A stretch of DNA of 64,000 nucleotides from Nectonema munidae (GCA_030549495.1 JAUIRK010000397.1:209439-273438), one strand, 5' to 3'; counted from the first letter of the stretch, positions 11,949-23,970 are shown. Made by a program: numbers and translations. Notes: generated by a model not told the origin, from the letters alone.

Positions 11949-13059
11949 GTGTCTTCCCTCAAGAATAAAAAATCATCTGGTTATGATGTGATAAGTTTAA
12001 AAGTTATAATAGTCGCTCTCCCTTTCATTTCCAGCTCCCTCATTGATATTTTCAATAAGTCCCTTAATTCAGGTGTTTTCCCCGAAGCCATGAAACTTTC
12101 CAAAGTTTTACCTTCATTAAAGAATAAGAAAAAAATTGATAACATTGAAAATTATAGACCAATCTCTATAATTACAAATTTTGCAAAAATTTTTGAAAAA
12201 ATAGTTGTAGGCAAAATGCTGTCGTTTATGTACAAATTTTCAATCTTAACAGAGCATCAATTTGGGTTTCTTGAAGGACGTTCAACTGAAAAAGCCGTTA
12301 CTGCATGATATAGATTCATGCCAATCTAATTCTGGTATTGGAGTTTTTCTTGACTTCTCCAAAGCCTTTGATAGTGTTAACCATTCCCTTCTATTATTGA
12401 AACTAAACCAAATTGGCTTTAGATCACGTTTTTACTACTGGTTAGAATCTTATTTAACAGAAAGAAAATTCTATGTTTATCTTGATGGCTTTAGTTCGGA
12501 CATTTATAACAATTATGTAGGTGTTCCTCAAGGGTCCATCCTTGTACCATTTCTATTTTTGATTTATATCAATGATTTCATCCGTGTAATTCCAAAATTT
12601 TGCCATCCAACTTTATACGCTGATGACGTAACGCTTTTGTTTGATGCTTCAGTTTCTGATTGTAGTTTAATAAGTGTTAATGATTCACTTGCAAATGTTT
12701 CTCTATGGTCTGAAAATAATCTTCTTTTTCTTAATCTGAATAAATGTAAATGTATGTTTTTTTCTAACAAACTACCTCTTTTCTACTCTAAGCTAGTCAT
12801 CAATAACACATTTATTGAACGTACTGTGATTTTTAATTTTTTAGGGATAACAATAAATGAAAATTTGAAATGGTCTGAACACATCAAAGCGGTTACTTGC
12901 AAGGTTGCTAGATTTTGTGGAATTTTGTATGAATTTCAGAATTATCTTCCTGTTCCTACTAGACTGCTTTTATTCTATTCTTACATTTTCCCTCACTTGA
13001 AATACGCCAACATAGTCTGGGGTTTTTCGAATAAAACTCTTCTGAAAAAGCTCAAAGTA
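11949..13059 (+). pseudogene. LINE reverse transcriptase, frameshifted
   Basis: Two frames overlap at 12262-12308. The first carries KNKKSSGYDVIS and NYRPISIITNFAKIFEK, the fingers motifs 0-2a. The second carries FLDFSKAFDSVNH (motif A with catalytic Asp), GVPQGSI (motif B) and YADD (motif C, 12616-12627), then FLGITINENLKWSEHI of the thumb. Catalytic aspartates are intact, but the frame break between fingers and palm inactivates it. RT similarity ends near 13059, and the same frame runs on into unrelated residues to 13287. Known family: Jockey/CR1-like RT. Confidence 0.9.
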
Positions 13060-13889
13060 TGTTGGCATTTCGGTTCTAGGAAAAGCATTGGCAAAAGAGA
13101 AGTTCGCCAGTTTTACAAATGTTTGATGTTGCCGCCTTTTGCTACTCATAGTAGCAGTGCGTATAGGTTGCCAATTCTTCTCCTTTGCCAACTCTTCTCC
13201 GTTTACCGGCATTTTGTATCAATGATTAGCAGGAGATCTAAAATTCATGAGAGAAATAAAAGTAATAACAAACTGCTGAAACTTTGATAGTGCAAACTGC
13301 TTCATCACTCCTCATCACGCATGTAATGGTAGTGATAAAATCAAAACAATGGTGAACCAATCGTTCCTTTATTTTCTTTTTCTTACCACATATTTTGAAA
13401 TCTGCCATAGATCATTATTGTGATCATGTATCAGGAGATGTATAGTAATAACGTAAATAAAAGCATAACAGTGCCACAAAATTCATTCAATAACTCATCA
13501 GCTCATTTATGATATAATATAATCTCAATGACACATTGTTCGTCAATTGTATTTCCTATCTATACGCTTAGTTCAGCGTTCAATAGCCAGGCGGCATGTG
13601 GCGTCATGCATAATGGTATTGTAGAAGTAATGATATTGATTTATCAAAGCACATGTGATGCGTTTATAACTTATTTATTATTTTTTCTCTCGTTGAAAGT
13701 ATTCTAGTTTTTGCGTTTCCATTGTGAACTTGATTTGATCAATATACTCATCTCTTCATTGCATCTTTCTTGAGACTCTATCGTTCGCTGATTACTGTTT
13801 TCCAAATTGATTTTGTTACATAAACCCAGCTAATACTCAAAGAACGTTTCGGCTTGAAGATCTTTGCAAAATCCTTTTGATATAAAATC
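13060..13889. other. Junction between truncated LINE and piggyBac copy 1
   Basis: From 13060 to 13287 a frame continues from the LINE but the residues are not RT-like, so this is unrelated DNA joined at the LINE breakpoint. The stretch 13300-13889 is probably the 5' flank of the piggyBac transposase below. No TTAA-CCCTCGC terminus is visible, so the left end of that element appears lost. Confidence 0.45.
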
Positions 13890-15613
13890 ATGAGCTCTGA
13901 CTTTTCCATAGAAAGTAGTTCTGAAAGCGGAGAAGAACAAACATCTTATTCGTTTACTTCCTCCTCCTACCCATCCCTATCATCTCATTCTTCTTCTTCA
14001 TCATCTCTTGTAATTGAAGATGATTTGTTAGCTCCTGACCAAACTATTTATCGTTGGAGACCCATATCTGCTCTTGAAGGTCGTCCCCAAAGAATCAATA
14101 TCAGAAACGCAATTAGTAATCCCCCAGGACCTAAAGGGTCTATGAAAGACACTGACGACATTCTGTTCATATTCAAACTTTTTTTTGATGTGAATTTGAT
14201 TTCATATATCTATGAAATGACAGCTGCAAAACTAAAAACCAACTTCGAGTAAGTTTTGCTTATATATTCTTTATTTTAAATATCGAAACTATTTTTTCAG
14301 ATCTGAAAACCCTAAACATCGAGGATTGGCTCATTGTTATAAGAATTTTGAAATTCATCATCTCCTCTTGTACTTTGCTAGCTTACTTTATATTGGCCAA
14401 AGTGGAGACCAGAAAGTTGCCATTTGTGATTTGTTTTCTAATTTTGGAATTCCATTTCTAAGAGCCAGCTTGGGAAGGGACATGTTTACACTCATTCATC
14501 TTTTCATCACTTTTGATGACAAAACACAAAGAGATGTTGGAGACAAATTCAGTCCGATCAGGAAAGTACATGATCACTTCCGCAATGTTTTCTCAAATTA
14601 CTGGACTCCTCATTCACATGTAACAATAGATGATCAACTTATCAGCTTCAAAGGAAAGTGCAGGTTGAAAATATATGATCCTAAGAAACCTGGGCACTAC
14701 GGTCCAAAATGTTATCATATAAATGATGCAGAATATTTTTTTATATGATGCCCGAACTCTATATACCTGGTATGGGAAATTCACATTTTTCAGCCTTGAA
14801 TATTTCAAAAAGACTTATACAAGACTCAAAGATTCCATCTGGTTGTGGCGTTTTTACTGACAGGTTTTTTACCAGTCATGAGCTGGCTGTCTGGTGCCAC
14901 GATAGAGATATATCCCTTTGTGGCACTGTCAATGGGAACAGACGATTTGTTCCTACGATTTTTAAGCTTAACCACTTGAAAGGACTTCGCCTCGCGGAAT
15001 GTGAAAGTCGTGTTATTTATTCTGAATATGCTTCACTTTCTGCGTACATACCAAGAAAACATGCTCGCAATAACTTCTAAGTCGTGTACGTCTTGTCATC
15101 TCAACACAAAACATAACAACATATGGCGAGCACTCAAAACCACAAAGTTTGCTCTGCTACAACAAATACAAATCGGGAGTTGATGTCGGCAATAAAATGA
15201 TCAGAAGCTATCGATCAAAGAAGCCATGTAGAAGATGGACTCTAACTACTTTTTGCAACTACTTGGACATAGTTGCTTTGAACACATGGATTGTTGCAAG
15301 ATACAACTCTCCTCAATCGTTCCAGAGTTCGAAGCAAAGTGGACGTAAAGTTTTTTTGAAGAAGCTGTCTTTTCTTTTGGCAGAAGAGTGTATGAAGGTA
15401 AGATCCAACATCTCTGAATTGCCAATCCAAGTTAAGTACCTACTGTCTGTTTATGGTTTTTCGAAAGCTGCGACAGAAGAACAAACAACTTCCAAAAAAG
15501 GTGTCTGCTCTGTTTGTCTTTCTAAAAAAAACAAAACAACAAAAAAATGTTCCATGTGCTCGAATTTTGTTTGTAAGATTCATTCTAAAACTGCTTGCCC
15601 TAATTTTGTATAA
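13890..15613 (+). pseudogene. piggyBac-family transposase with an intron, inactivated
   Basis: ATG at 13890 opens a Ser-rich acidic N-terminus (about 45 residues), typical of piggyBac transposases. A 52-nt intron (14249-14300) then joins in frame to the DDE_Tnp_1_7 region: IYIGQSGDQK, LGRDMF, TIDDQLISFKGKC (first catalytic Asp), YDPKKPGHYG, GVFTDRFFTSHEL (second Asp), KSGVDVGNKM (third Asp), and a C-terminal cysteine-rich zinc-binding domain (CSVC...CSMC...CKIH...C). It is dead: a frameshift at the T-run near 14740, an in-frame TAA near 15078 and another frameshift near 15110. Copy 2 (18950-20230) reads through these places and fixes the alignment. In active members the enzyme cuts and pastes DNA at TTAA. 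Confidence 0.9.
14249..14300 (+). other. 52-nt spliceosomal intron within the piggyBac transposase
   Basis: Donor GTAAGT at 14249 and acceptor ATTTTTTCAG ending at 14300 are near-perfect. Removing the 52 nt restores a continuous frame from ...KTNFE to ...SENPKHRG. The unspliced frame hits a stop at once. Confidence 0.75.
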
Positions 15614-15879
15614 ACTTTGATTTCTTATAATAATTTTTTTTGCCATTTTAAGTTTAACGCCATCTATAAATAATTTATTTTTCAAGGTACAAAAATGAGA
15701 AAAAATGAAAATTCGCAGAGCTGGTAATGTTAAATTTTTTTCTTTCCAGTGCCTTAAGAAGCATTTTTTATAAGTTTGGATACTATTTTTATTGAACTTT
15801 CCCATTGAAAGTTTTCCGATAATGATCTTGTAAATACTTTTGCGGAAAAAATACATAGAGTCCGTAGTGCGAGGGTTAA

Positions 15880-16264
15880 TGACTTATTAAAAGTAATTAA
15901 CGAGCTGAAAGAAAAAGTTGATGAACAAAATAAAACTATATTCAATTTAAAGACAAGTTTTGATAATCCCATCAAAGGCTCTACTAAACCAATAAATTCA
16001 TCATATGTGACAAATCAAATTAAAGATTCTCAAGAGTTGTTAACTTCACATAATCAATATCAAAAATTTCCACAGTCTTTATTTACTTATGCTGATGCAT
16101 TGAATAAAAGTGATAACAAAAAAACACCCTATATATTAGATCTGACACTGAAAATAGATCACTTAGCCGAAAAGACAATAGCTCTTTTGAACAATGTTAA
16201 AGAGACTTCAAACAAAAAGACAAAAAAAGTGTATAGACTATGTTTTCCTGATAAAAGCCTTTAA
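15880..16264 (+). pseudogene. LINE ORF1 (gag-like) fragment
   Basis: Immediately after the TTAA that ends piggyBac copy 1, an open stretch encodes a coiled-coil-like segment (NELKEKVDEQNKTIFNL), a polar linker with TYADALNKS, and KKVYRLCFPDKSL before a stop. The order coiled coil, linker with 'SYA-AL', then a basic 'lCFPDK' segment also appears in the reverse-strand LINE ORF1 at the right edge of the window (SPKSYVEALN and SICLKFPDKNL), so this is the N-terminal half of a related ORF1. Zinc knuckles are absent. It may be the 5' part of a LINE into which copy 1 jumped, but the matching downstream part is not identified. Confidence 0.55.
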
Positions 16265-17745
16265 AATTTATAATCAAAAAAATTTTCAACTTTTTGATGA
16301 AATTTTTAATGTTCCCAAAATGTGACCGTTAAACAGTTAAGTATGTTTTTTCAAAAAATTCCATTAAAATGGAAATTTTTAAAGTAAACTTTATTTATAC
16401 AAATAAAATTTTGAAAATTAATAAAAATAAGTATAACTTGACGTGATACGCGTCAAAACATTTTTTATGCAGCTTTTTTCACATTTCAAACATTAAATTC
16501 GCATGTTTTTCATTCAAATGGCAACATTTTTTCTTCTTTCAGTTTCAAATTTCAAAAGAAATCTAATGATTTATTTTCAGATTTCTAAATGAGATATCTT
16601 AGAATTTTGATTTATTATCTTAAAAAATTTAAAAGAAGCCACAACAGATAAGTTTATTGTGTGTGAAAATAAATTCCACCGCCATTTTTTAGATTTCAAT
16701 TTAGGTCTATATGCTGAAAGAAAATGATCACATTGATATACTCCACCCATACCAGTATTGTGTCCTTTTTTCGGATTTTGATATTCTTTCAGTTTTGCCT
16801 ATATAAGATAACCCGTAATAGTTGCTTGCTAAATTGCGACTGAGCTATCTTTCCATTTCAAACAAAAAACAACACCGTCTACAATAATCAAACTGTCCAC
16901 GTTCATTAGAAAAGAGAGAGTTCAGAGAAATTCTTTAGAGTCCAACAAAGGGCATTTTACTGTTCGGTTTTCCCTTATTGTACGACACGCTCTTATGTTT
17001 TTTGAAGCTAAATACGATAAAAGAGAATAGCTTGTAAAAAAAATTGTCAAAAAAAACAACATGTCTATTTGGTTCTTTTATAGACTCAAGCATTTTCTGA
17101 ACAACATCGAAAGCAAGATATCGACTTTTTTATTTTCTTTTTTGCAATATTTTAAAAATTATATGGAAATCCGTCACTACTGCACATCATCCATATTTTG
17201 TCTATATGGAACCATACATTTATCAACGCTTAAAAACTAGTGGAAAATTCCAAATTGTTGACATGATTTTTTAACATATCTTCATTACCTCTAATAAACC
17301 ACAAACTTCCTTTGGCATTGTTTCTTCTAACAAAATATCATCATAATATTCTTCTTCACTTTCCTTTGCTTTTTCATTTTCAGGAGGAACAATGAGAAGT
17401 TATAGACTTTCATCTTTTGTGTCTTCAATATACTCTAGAGCACTATCAAGAAATAAAAATTTTTCGTTTGCAAAACTCATTTTAATCTAAAACTGTTTAA
17501 TTTTCAAAAGTATAAAAAACAATAAATATTTCACAAAAAATACTATAAAAAAATTTAGTCAGTGAAGTGATTAACGTTCTCAATTTGGGAACATAAAACT
17601 TTTAAATGTGAAGTCAAATTTTTTGCACAACTGACTCTTCATAATTTGTAGTTCAGAAGTAAAAAACGTTTATTTCAAATCTAAAAAAAAATAGATAAAA
17701 AAAATATTTAAGACATTTTTTTTAGATTGTTGTACTCTTTTTTTT
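16265..17745. other. AT-rich stretch with a diverged inverted repeat pair
   Basis: No gene is recognised. ATGTTCCCAAA...CGTTAA near 16309-16334 and its diverged inverse TTAACGTTC...TTTGGGAACAT near 17574-17597 form an inverted pair about 1.26 kb apart. They resemble the ATGTTCCCAnnTGGGAACAT block in the MITE at 30552. They may be ends of TTAA-type elements, but the orientation does not give a tidy element. Confidence 0.35.
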
Positions 17746-17890
17746 TAGCCTCAATGGTTGTTAGGGTGTACCTCTCAGCTTAAAATTGAATGTCATGGGT
17801 TAGATCCCAAAGGCTCCCAACTCTTATGATAAGCCAAGTGCCAGCTTTCAAGTTTCTTACGTCAATTCAACAAACAACAACAACAACAAC
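17746..17890 (+). mobile_element. tRNA-derived SINE with (CAA)n tail
   Basis: The first 73 bases resemble a tRNA: AGCCT at the 5' end pairs with AGGCT at 17811-17815, a D-arm-like TGGTTGTTAGGG lies where the A box belongs, and GGGTTAGATCCC resembles the B box with two mismatches. An unrelated body follows and the element ends in CAACAACAAC repeats (17870-17890). That is SINE architecture rather than a tRNA gene: no clear anticodon loop, and a 3' body with simple-repeat tail. Target duplications were not identified. Confidence 0.55.
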
Positions 17891-18020
17891 TATTTTTTTA
17901 TTAGATTTATTTTAAAAAAAGTAATAAAAATTAAAATATTCGTTTTTAAATTTTAATTAAATTTATGTTCCCCAAAAGAAACTTGACGAAAAGAAGCTTG
18001 ACGGACGTATAAAATATAAC

Positions 18021-20453
18021 ACGGATGACGGACTCTATGACATTTTTGTCCAATTTTTTTTTCTTATCTATTACGATTACAAATTTTTTTTAATATAGTT
18101 TAGTATTTAATAGTTGTTTTTCTGTTGTTTAACAAAATAAAAACTAAATATTAAAAAATCTATGGAAGTTTTTAATTTTTAATTTAACGCCATCTATATT
18201 ATTATGAAATTAGTATAAAAAACATAATAAATTTTGAGTTAGATTATTTCAAAAGCTACTATAGTACTTAGCATAATAATTATTAATTTTTATATATAGC
18301 AACGATCAAAAAGTTTTTCGGTTGAGAAAAATCATTCTTTTTCACAAATTAATTTGTAAGTAAATTTTCTTTATTTAACCGAACTTTGTTTTTTTGGTGA
18401 TTATATCATACAAAATTTATATTACAACTTTTTGCTGTAAATGTATCAAAAATTGGTATAAAGCATAAATAATTTCTTTCATTGATTCACGTCATAAATA
18501 CTTCAAATTTGTAATGCAATGACATATGCCATAAATATTGAGCAATGGTATGATGAAAGGTATCGAACAATTGTGATAAATTTGCGTCATAGTATCTTTA
18601 TATTTGAAATGCCACATATCGTGTCATAAATAAACTTGGCAATGTCATGATGAGATTGTTATTGGGATTGATTTGTTTATTGTATAAAAGATATGAAGCT
18701 ATGAACAACATCAATACGCGTTGTGATGACGTTTCTCTTCAATTTGTCAAGAATAATAAGCAATAAAGGATCATAAACGATTTTAAAAACATTTTATTTC
18801 TTCACTTCTGATCTCAACTATTCAAACCTTGTACCATTTTGTAATTACTTTGTTTCACGCTCAGACTCGTGTTTCTTATTTCTTGAGCCGTGCGTTTTTT
18901 CTCACTTGGAATAAATTGATTTTCATTCTTTCCTTTATGACTTCACTCATACAAAGTGTTCAAATTACATCATCTATTATCCTATTTCGGAGCGTTGATA
19001 TATATTGGGCAAAATGGGGATCAAAAAATAAAAGTTTCAGAATTATTCTCGAAATCTGGTTCTCCATTTTTGAAAGCTTCTATTGGACGAGATATGTTTA
19101 TCCTTGTCCATGTTTTTTTACGATTTGATGACAAGGAAAAACGTGATGCTTCTGATAAATTGAGTCCTATCCGAAAGATTCATGATCATTTTTTCAGTAT
19201 TTTTTCTTGTTATTGGACACCACACTCCGCTGTGACGATTGATGAGCAATTAGTAACATTCAGAGGTAATTGTTCTCTGAAAATATATGATCCCAAAAAG
19301 CCAGGTCACTATGGGATCAAGTTTTATCACCTGAATGATGCAAAGTTTTTCTACTTTTTGAAGCCTGAAATATATGTTAGCGGTTTGGAGGACAGAGCTT
19401 ATTTCTCAAGTTTCAAAATCTGCCAAAGATTGATTCAAGAAAGCAATATTCCTACTGGGTGCGGCGTCTATACCGATAGATTCTTCACAAGTCATTAACT
19501 TGCTGTATGGTGAACTCAAAAAAGCTTGTCTTTGTGCGGCACAGTTACATCAAATAGACGATTCGTTCCAACACTATTCAGACCAAAGCACTTGAAAACA
19601 TTGAAGTTAAAAGAATGTGAGAGTCTTTCAATTTATTCAGACTACGTTTCTTTATCAGCGTATATACCCAAAAAGCATGCTACTCGTAACTTCAAGGCTG
19701 TATATATTCTACCTTCACAACATAAAAATGTAAGAATCAGCAATGTTGCCTCTAAACCTGAAAGTTTGTTGGCTTACAACGAATCTAAATGTGGTGTAGA
19801 CGTTGCTAACAAAATGATAAGAACTTATAGGTCTTATAAACCTAATCGTAAGTGGACACATGCTGCGTTTTCTAATTATCTGGATATTTCAGTCATGAAT
19901 ACCTGGATAATTGCAAGGTTCAACACTCCTAATGAATTTCCATCTTCAAAACAGAGTGGTAGAAAGTATTTTATCAAAAGACTTGCTTTTTATCTATGTT
20001 AAGAAGCAATGAAAGTGAGAGCCCAACAGTCTGAATTACCGGTGGAGACAAAGTACTTACTTGCACATTATGGGTATGATCAAGCAACTGAAAATCAGCC
20101 TTCATCATCAAAAAGAGCATCTTGCTCAAAATGTATTTCGAAGAGAAGCCGTACAGCTAGAAGGTGTGAGAAATGTGGAGTCACTCTGTGTAAAAATCAT
20201 TCAAAAACGTTATGCTCAAATTGTTGCTAGTTTTATTTTAACGCCATCTTCAAAAAAGTACAGTTTTATTCTTTTTATTCAAAATAAATTTTTTTGCCTT
20301 ATCTTAAGAAAAATCAAATTTTACCATTATTTTCCTTGTTTTTTTTACTATATTTACATATAAATTTGGTAAAAGTTTTGTTTGTTAAATTTTTGGCTAT
20401 TGTTAAATAACTGACCGATGCGTCGAAAAAGCATTGAGTCCGCCAAGCGAGGG
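18021..20453 (+). mobile_element. piggyBac element copy 2, about 2.43 kb
   Basis: Right end: TTGAGTCCGCCAAGCGAGGG followed by TTAA (20454-20457). Left end: CACGGATGACGGACTCTATG after ATAA, a diverged form of the CCCTCGCACTACGGACTCTATG terminus of copy 1. The left TTAA has decayed to ATAA, so the left boundary is approximate. TTTAACGCCATCT occurs as a subterminal direct repeat near both ends (about 18183 and 20237) and also in the 3' flank of copy 1 (about 15653). Length, ends and one transposase frame fit a full-length piggyBac element. Confidence 0.75.
18950..20230 (+). pseudogene. piggyBac-family transposase, copy 2, three internal stops
   Basis: Recognisable from FKLHHLLSYFGALIYIGQNGDQ to a C-terminal zinc domain (CSKC...CEKC...CKNH...C) ending at TAG. 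Catalytic segments are present: TIDEQLVTFRGNC (first Asp), GVYTDRFFTSH (second) and KCGVDVANKM (third). In-frame stops TAA (19496-19498), TGA (19511-19513) and TAA (20000-20002) break the frame, but the frame itself never shifts from about 18956 to the end, so decay has been by substitution. The Ser-rich N-terminus and intron seen in copy 1 are not recognisable upstream. The two copies are clearly of one family but diverged at many positions, so they are separate old insertions, not a recent duplication. Confidence 0.9.
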
Positions 20454-20459
20454 TTAAAG

Positions 20460-21990
20460 AGTTAAGAGAATTTTTTGTTGCGGTTTTGGCAAAGTTGTCT
20501 ACAAAATCATTTTCTCTGAATCCGCTATGTGATGAACATTAGAAGAGTTTGATTTTAAAACTTGGTTAAGAGAGCTGAATTTAGATACGATATAAAAAGT
20601 TGAAAAATGAGCCTGGCTATTAAGGTGTAGGTCATTAATGAGATTTAGGCAGTTAGAAAAGAAAGTATTTTTTAAAGAAGGAGATAATGAACGTTGTTAT
20701 GGATGAAGTATAAAGCCAGTTTAAGGTCTAGAAGTTCGCATTTATGAATATAAAGATATCGATCTAGGTAATTTAATAGGGATATAAAAGGAAGGATTGA
20801 TGAGCCGCGATAGTAATATGCTGAACAGGAGGTTGTTGTGGGTGTTTTTGTGCCATCGCTGAAGATTCGGTTGTATTTGATTGAGAGTATGAACGAAGAA
20901 TTTGGATGAAATTTTTGATTGTTGAGAGAGATTAAAAAATGTAAATGGTTTAAGGCATCATGGTTGATGGATGAAAAAAATTATTGGGTGCATAATGGGT
21001 TTTAAAATTCTAAATGTAGTGTAATAGCAAGGTTAGTAGATCTTCATAGAAGTAGAAATAAGTGAGATGAAGATGAGACTATAATTGCAAGTTAAAAGGA
21101 GTGGATAATAATTTTTTTAGGATTTTTTTTAATATTGACAAATTTAAACAGATGTGAACGGTCATGCATTTATTTTAAAATTTTCTATTAAAGAAGTAGA
21201 GGTTGTGTGAAAGACTTTTATTATGGTGAAAAAGCTCATGCAGTGAATTTTTACTACAGAAAGAATGGATGAGGTTTGAAAAATAGAATGCTTTAAAACT
21301 CTCTTGACTTTATTCAGCTTTGTATTTATAAAACTAATGTGGTCTTGCCAGGTAAGCTTATTGTTTATGATAACTCCAACTAAATTTATATTTTCCACAA
21401 TTTCAAAAGATAAAGAAAAGTTCATTGTTAAATTTTGTTTTTTGTGGAAATGGCATGACCTTTGATTTATCATAATTGATACAAACATGATTTAATTTTC
21501 TGAAATCGGATGATCTATCCATGAATTAAGAGGATATGAATAATAGGAATACCTAGGTTATTACAATATCTCGTATTTACGTGAATTTTTTCTTCAAATT
21601 TATTTTTAAATTTCAGAAAAAAATTATTTGTATCATTATAATATGGCCTAAAATAGGTAATCCAATCAAAATAAAAAAAAAAATTTATTAAACCAGTAAT
21701 ATTAATTTTTTTAAATTCAAATTTCCTGGTATTGGTATATTTAATGTTCAAAGATAGTTATAGGAAGATGATCTGATAAAGAATTATGAAATATATAAGA
21801 ATACTTATAAGATTGACAAAAAAATTATCTAACAATGTTTTACTATCTGGACGTATTTGTTTCGTTATTATAGGTGTGAATGCATTGGAAAACAATATAT
21901 CAATGAAGTTTATGATACAGAAGGTTTTTTTTCCATTTTGACAAATCAAGATTAAAATCACCCAAATAGATGTTATTTTATTCGTCAATG
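20460..21990 (-). mobile_element. Reverse-strand LINE with most of its RT deleted
   Basis: On the - strand, 21990-21758 carries FIDILFSNAFTPIITKQIRP then TLLDNFFVN, matching the C-terminal part of LINE endonucleases (compare TTRPSSGTLLDNFFIS in the LINE at 62.3 kb). At 21488-21162 it gives LVGVIINNKLTWQDHISFIN, the thumb region after RT motif C. The palm with the catalytic aspartates is missing between them, so a large internal deletion is inferred. The 700 bases towards 20460 are probably the decayed 3' end; piggyBac copy 2 abuts it there. Confidence 0.7.
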
Positions 21991-22096
21991 CCAGAATAAA
22001 AAAGATATAATATTATCTATATCATAAAGAGGTCTTCAATAATAGTTATTCAAAATGATATAGTGATTTTTATGCAAAAGAACCTTGATTGAAAAC

Positions 22097-22162
22097 TTAA
22101 AAATTTTAAAAAGTTTCTTTAAAAATTTTAAAATTTTTAAAGAAACTTTTTAAAATTTTTAA
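22097..22162. repeat. Perfect 66-nt palindrome
   Basis: Positions 22097-22129 are the exact reverse complement of 22130-22162: 33-bp arms, no spacer, no mismatch. The arms are A/T-only except for two G/C positions each (GTTTC / GAAAC cores). Could extrude as a cruciform or fold as a hairpin in RNA. No known element end is attached. Confidence 0.95.
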
Positions 22163-23970
22163 TTAATTTCCAAATGCTAATCCACTGTGCTGACTAATTA
22201 GATTTGGAGAACAAACATAGCTATAACCAACTATTTAATAAATTATATAAAGTTATATTATGTACAATTATATATTTGTTTATATTACTTGAAGTCTACT
22301 AACTATTGATTTTCATTTCTCTATTTCTTAGTTTTGAACTGGAATTTTTTTTGAATGAATAATTATGATATATGTAATTATATATAACAAAAATGGAAAA
22401 CAAAACAAAAAAATAGAAAAACCAAATAAATAAATAAATAAATAAAAACTAAAAAAAATGAAAACTAAAAAACATTTTAATTTTTCCCCTTTGCTTGATA
22501 ATTTCTGCATTTCTTTTCTCGATTAAAATGCATTGACTTTTCGAGGTGAAAGAGTTTAAGCTATTTTTAAACCCACATATATTTAAAAAAGTTGAAAGAT
22601 AAAGAAAATTTGTTAAATTCTTAATTCATACATTTTTTTGTGAAATATTTATGGATTTTGAAACAGTGACTAAGTGACGCATGCTCTTATATTCCAATCG
22701 TGAGAATAAGGTATCAAACTAAATACGCATTTATTCTCACTCTTGTTTACTCATGCTAGGTATAAAAAGTAATTCAGAAGAGAATAAAAAAGGTAAACTC
22801 ATTTTTGGAATCAAATAATTTAATAGGTGCTTTTCTAAAAATACTTCAGTAATATTTAATAGTACTTTCCTTTTTTTCTTAATTCCATTCTTACAAATCT
22901 TGACCTGAAAATACCTTTTTAAATTTTTTTAAATAATTTAATCCTTTCTATATTCAATCATTTTTTGTTTTCAATTTTAATCACTGTATTTTAAATCTCT
23001 TATTTCCAAAGTTTTATTCAAGTAACGAAACTTTTTTTTCCATTATTATTCAAATCTGTTAAATAATTTGTATGTTTATTTATTGTACAAATATGTTTTT
23101 TAATCCATAATGTAATCTTGTAATTATTATTTTTTTGCATAATAACTATTTTAATTACACTTTTTGTGATATTGGGATTAATATAAACTAATACTCCTGA
23201 AGATTTGTTTAACACTTTTATATTAACTTATTTTTAAGAAAAGCCACTGTCCGTGTGTATTGTAATTACCGTTATTATGACAACTTTTTGTTAAAATAAA
23301 CAATTCCTAGAGTGCTAAAGGAAATATCCTTTTAAATTTTACAAAAATTATACAGTTTCACTGAAAAAATTCTGTTATTTTAAAAAAATAAAGGTACCGA
23401 ATCTTGAAAAAAGATTGCATGACTGTATCTGAAAAAAAGTTAAAAAAATAAAGTTTATAGGAGAATAGACTAAGTACTTTTCAAAAAAAAATTTCGAAAA
23501 GATATATATGGTATAATGAAAAGAATTTTTATTTTATTTTTTTTTTAAAGTACCTTATTTTTAAAATGGATTCATGTGGGACAGTTCGTCGGTCTTAATG
23601 CCCTGACATTTTTACTCTTAAATCTTTAGAAACGTTATATTTTTGAGTATAATTTTTTATAATTATAAATTTATACTATAAAACTTAATTTGTTACTTTA
23701 TGATTTTTTTTGTGAAATTTGTAAAACGCTATTGCCTATTTTCAAGCCTCTTCCTTATAGCCATTTTTACATTTTTTTTAATATGTAGAAGGAAAAATTT
23801 TATTTTTGTAGAATGTAATATACTTTGTTGTAAGGAATCACTCTTCATATTTTTACATACCTTTGTTTTCTACTTTTACAATTTTCTCTTTCTATTAAAT
23901 TTTTTGTTCCGTAAAATAGGAAAAGTAAAATTAGCATCTCAATAATTTATTTTTTTAGCACAATAGAATA
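22163..23970. other. AT-rich stretch without a recognisable gene
   Basis: Contains only short frames of low-complexity, Phe/Leu/Ile/Lys-rich translation, expected by chance at this base composition, and a short (AAAT)n run near 22430. No TIR pairs, RNA genes or conserved motifs were recognised. Confidence 0.45.

Larger units (their letters stand above)
10589..13059 (+). mobile_element. Non-LTR retrotransposon (Jockey/CR1-like), broken and 3'-truncated
   Basis: An apurinic-like endonuclease is followed by reverse transcriptase on the same strand, the ORF2 layout of Jockey/CR1-group LINEs. Recognisable ORF2 begins near 10589 and RT similarity stops near 13059, after the WGFSNKTLLKKLK segment of the C-terminal RT domain; what follows is unrelated. 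No ORF1, poly(A) tail or target duplication could be placed, so both ends are missing or degraded. At least three frame changes separate the endonuclease, linker and RT parts. The adjoining ORF1 fragment at 15880-16264 could belong to the same family. Confidence 0.85.
13890..15875 (+). mobile_element. piggyBac element copy 1 (right end intact, left end not found)
   Basis: The right terminus reads ...GTCCGTAGTGCGAGGG then TTAA (15876-15879). Its reverse complement, CCCTCGCACTACGGACT, matches the right end of copy 2 (20453) in the CCCTCGC start and GGACTC core. The transposase lies at 13890-15613. Expected element length is near 2.4 kb (from copy 2), so the left TIR should lie near 13.4 kb, but none is recognisable there; the truncated LINE lies at that edge. 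The start given is the transposase ATG, not a mapped terminus. Confidence 0.75.

Noticed and set aside
13060..13287. Continuation of the LINE RT frame
   Set aside because: Residues after 13059 no longer fit the RT C-terminus; unrelated DNA joined in frame by chance.
17746..17818. tRNA gene
   Set aside because: No clear anticodon stem, diverged A and B boxes, and a SINE body with (CAA)n tail follows.
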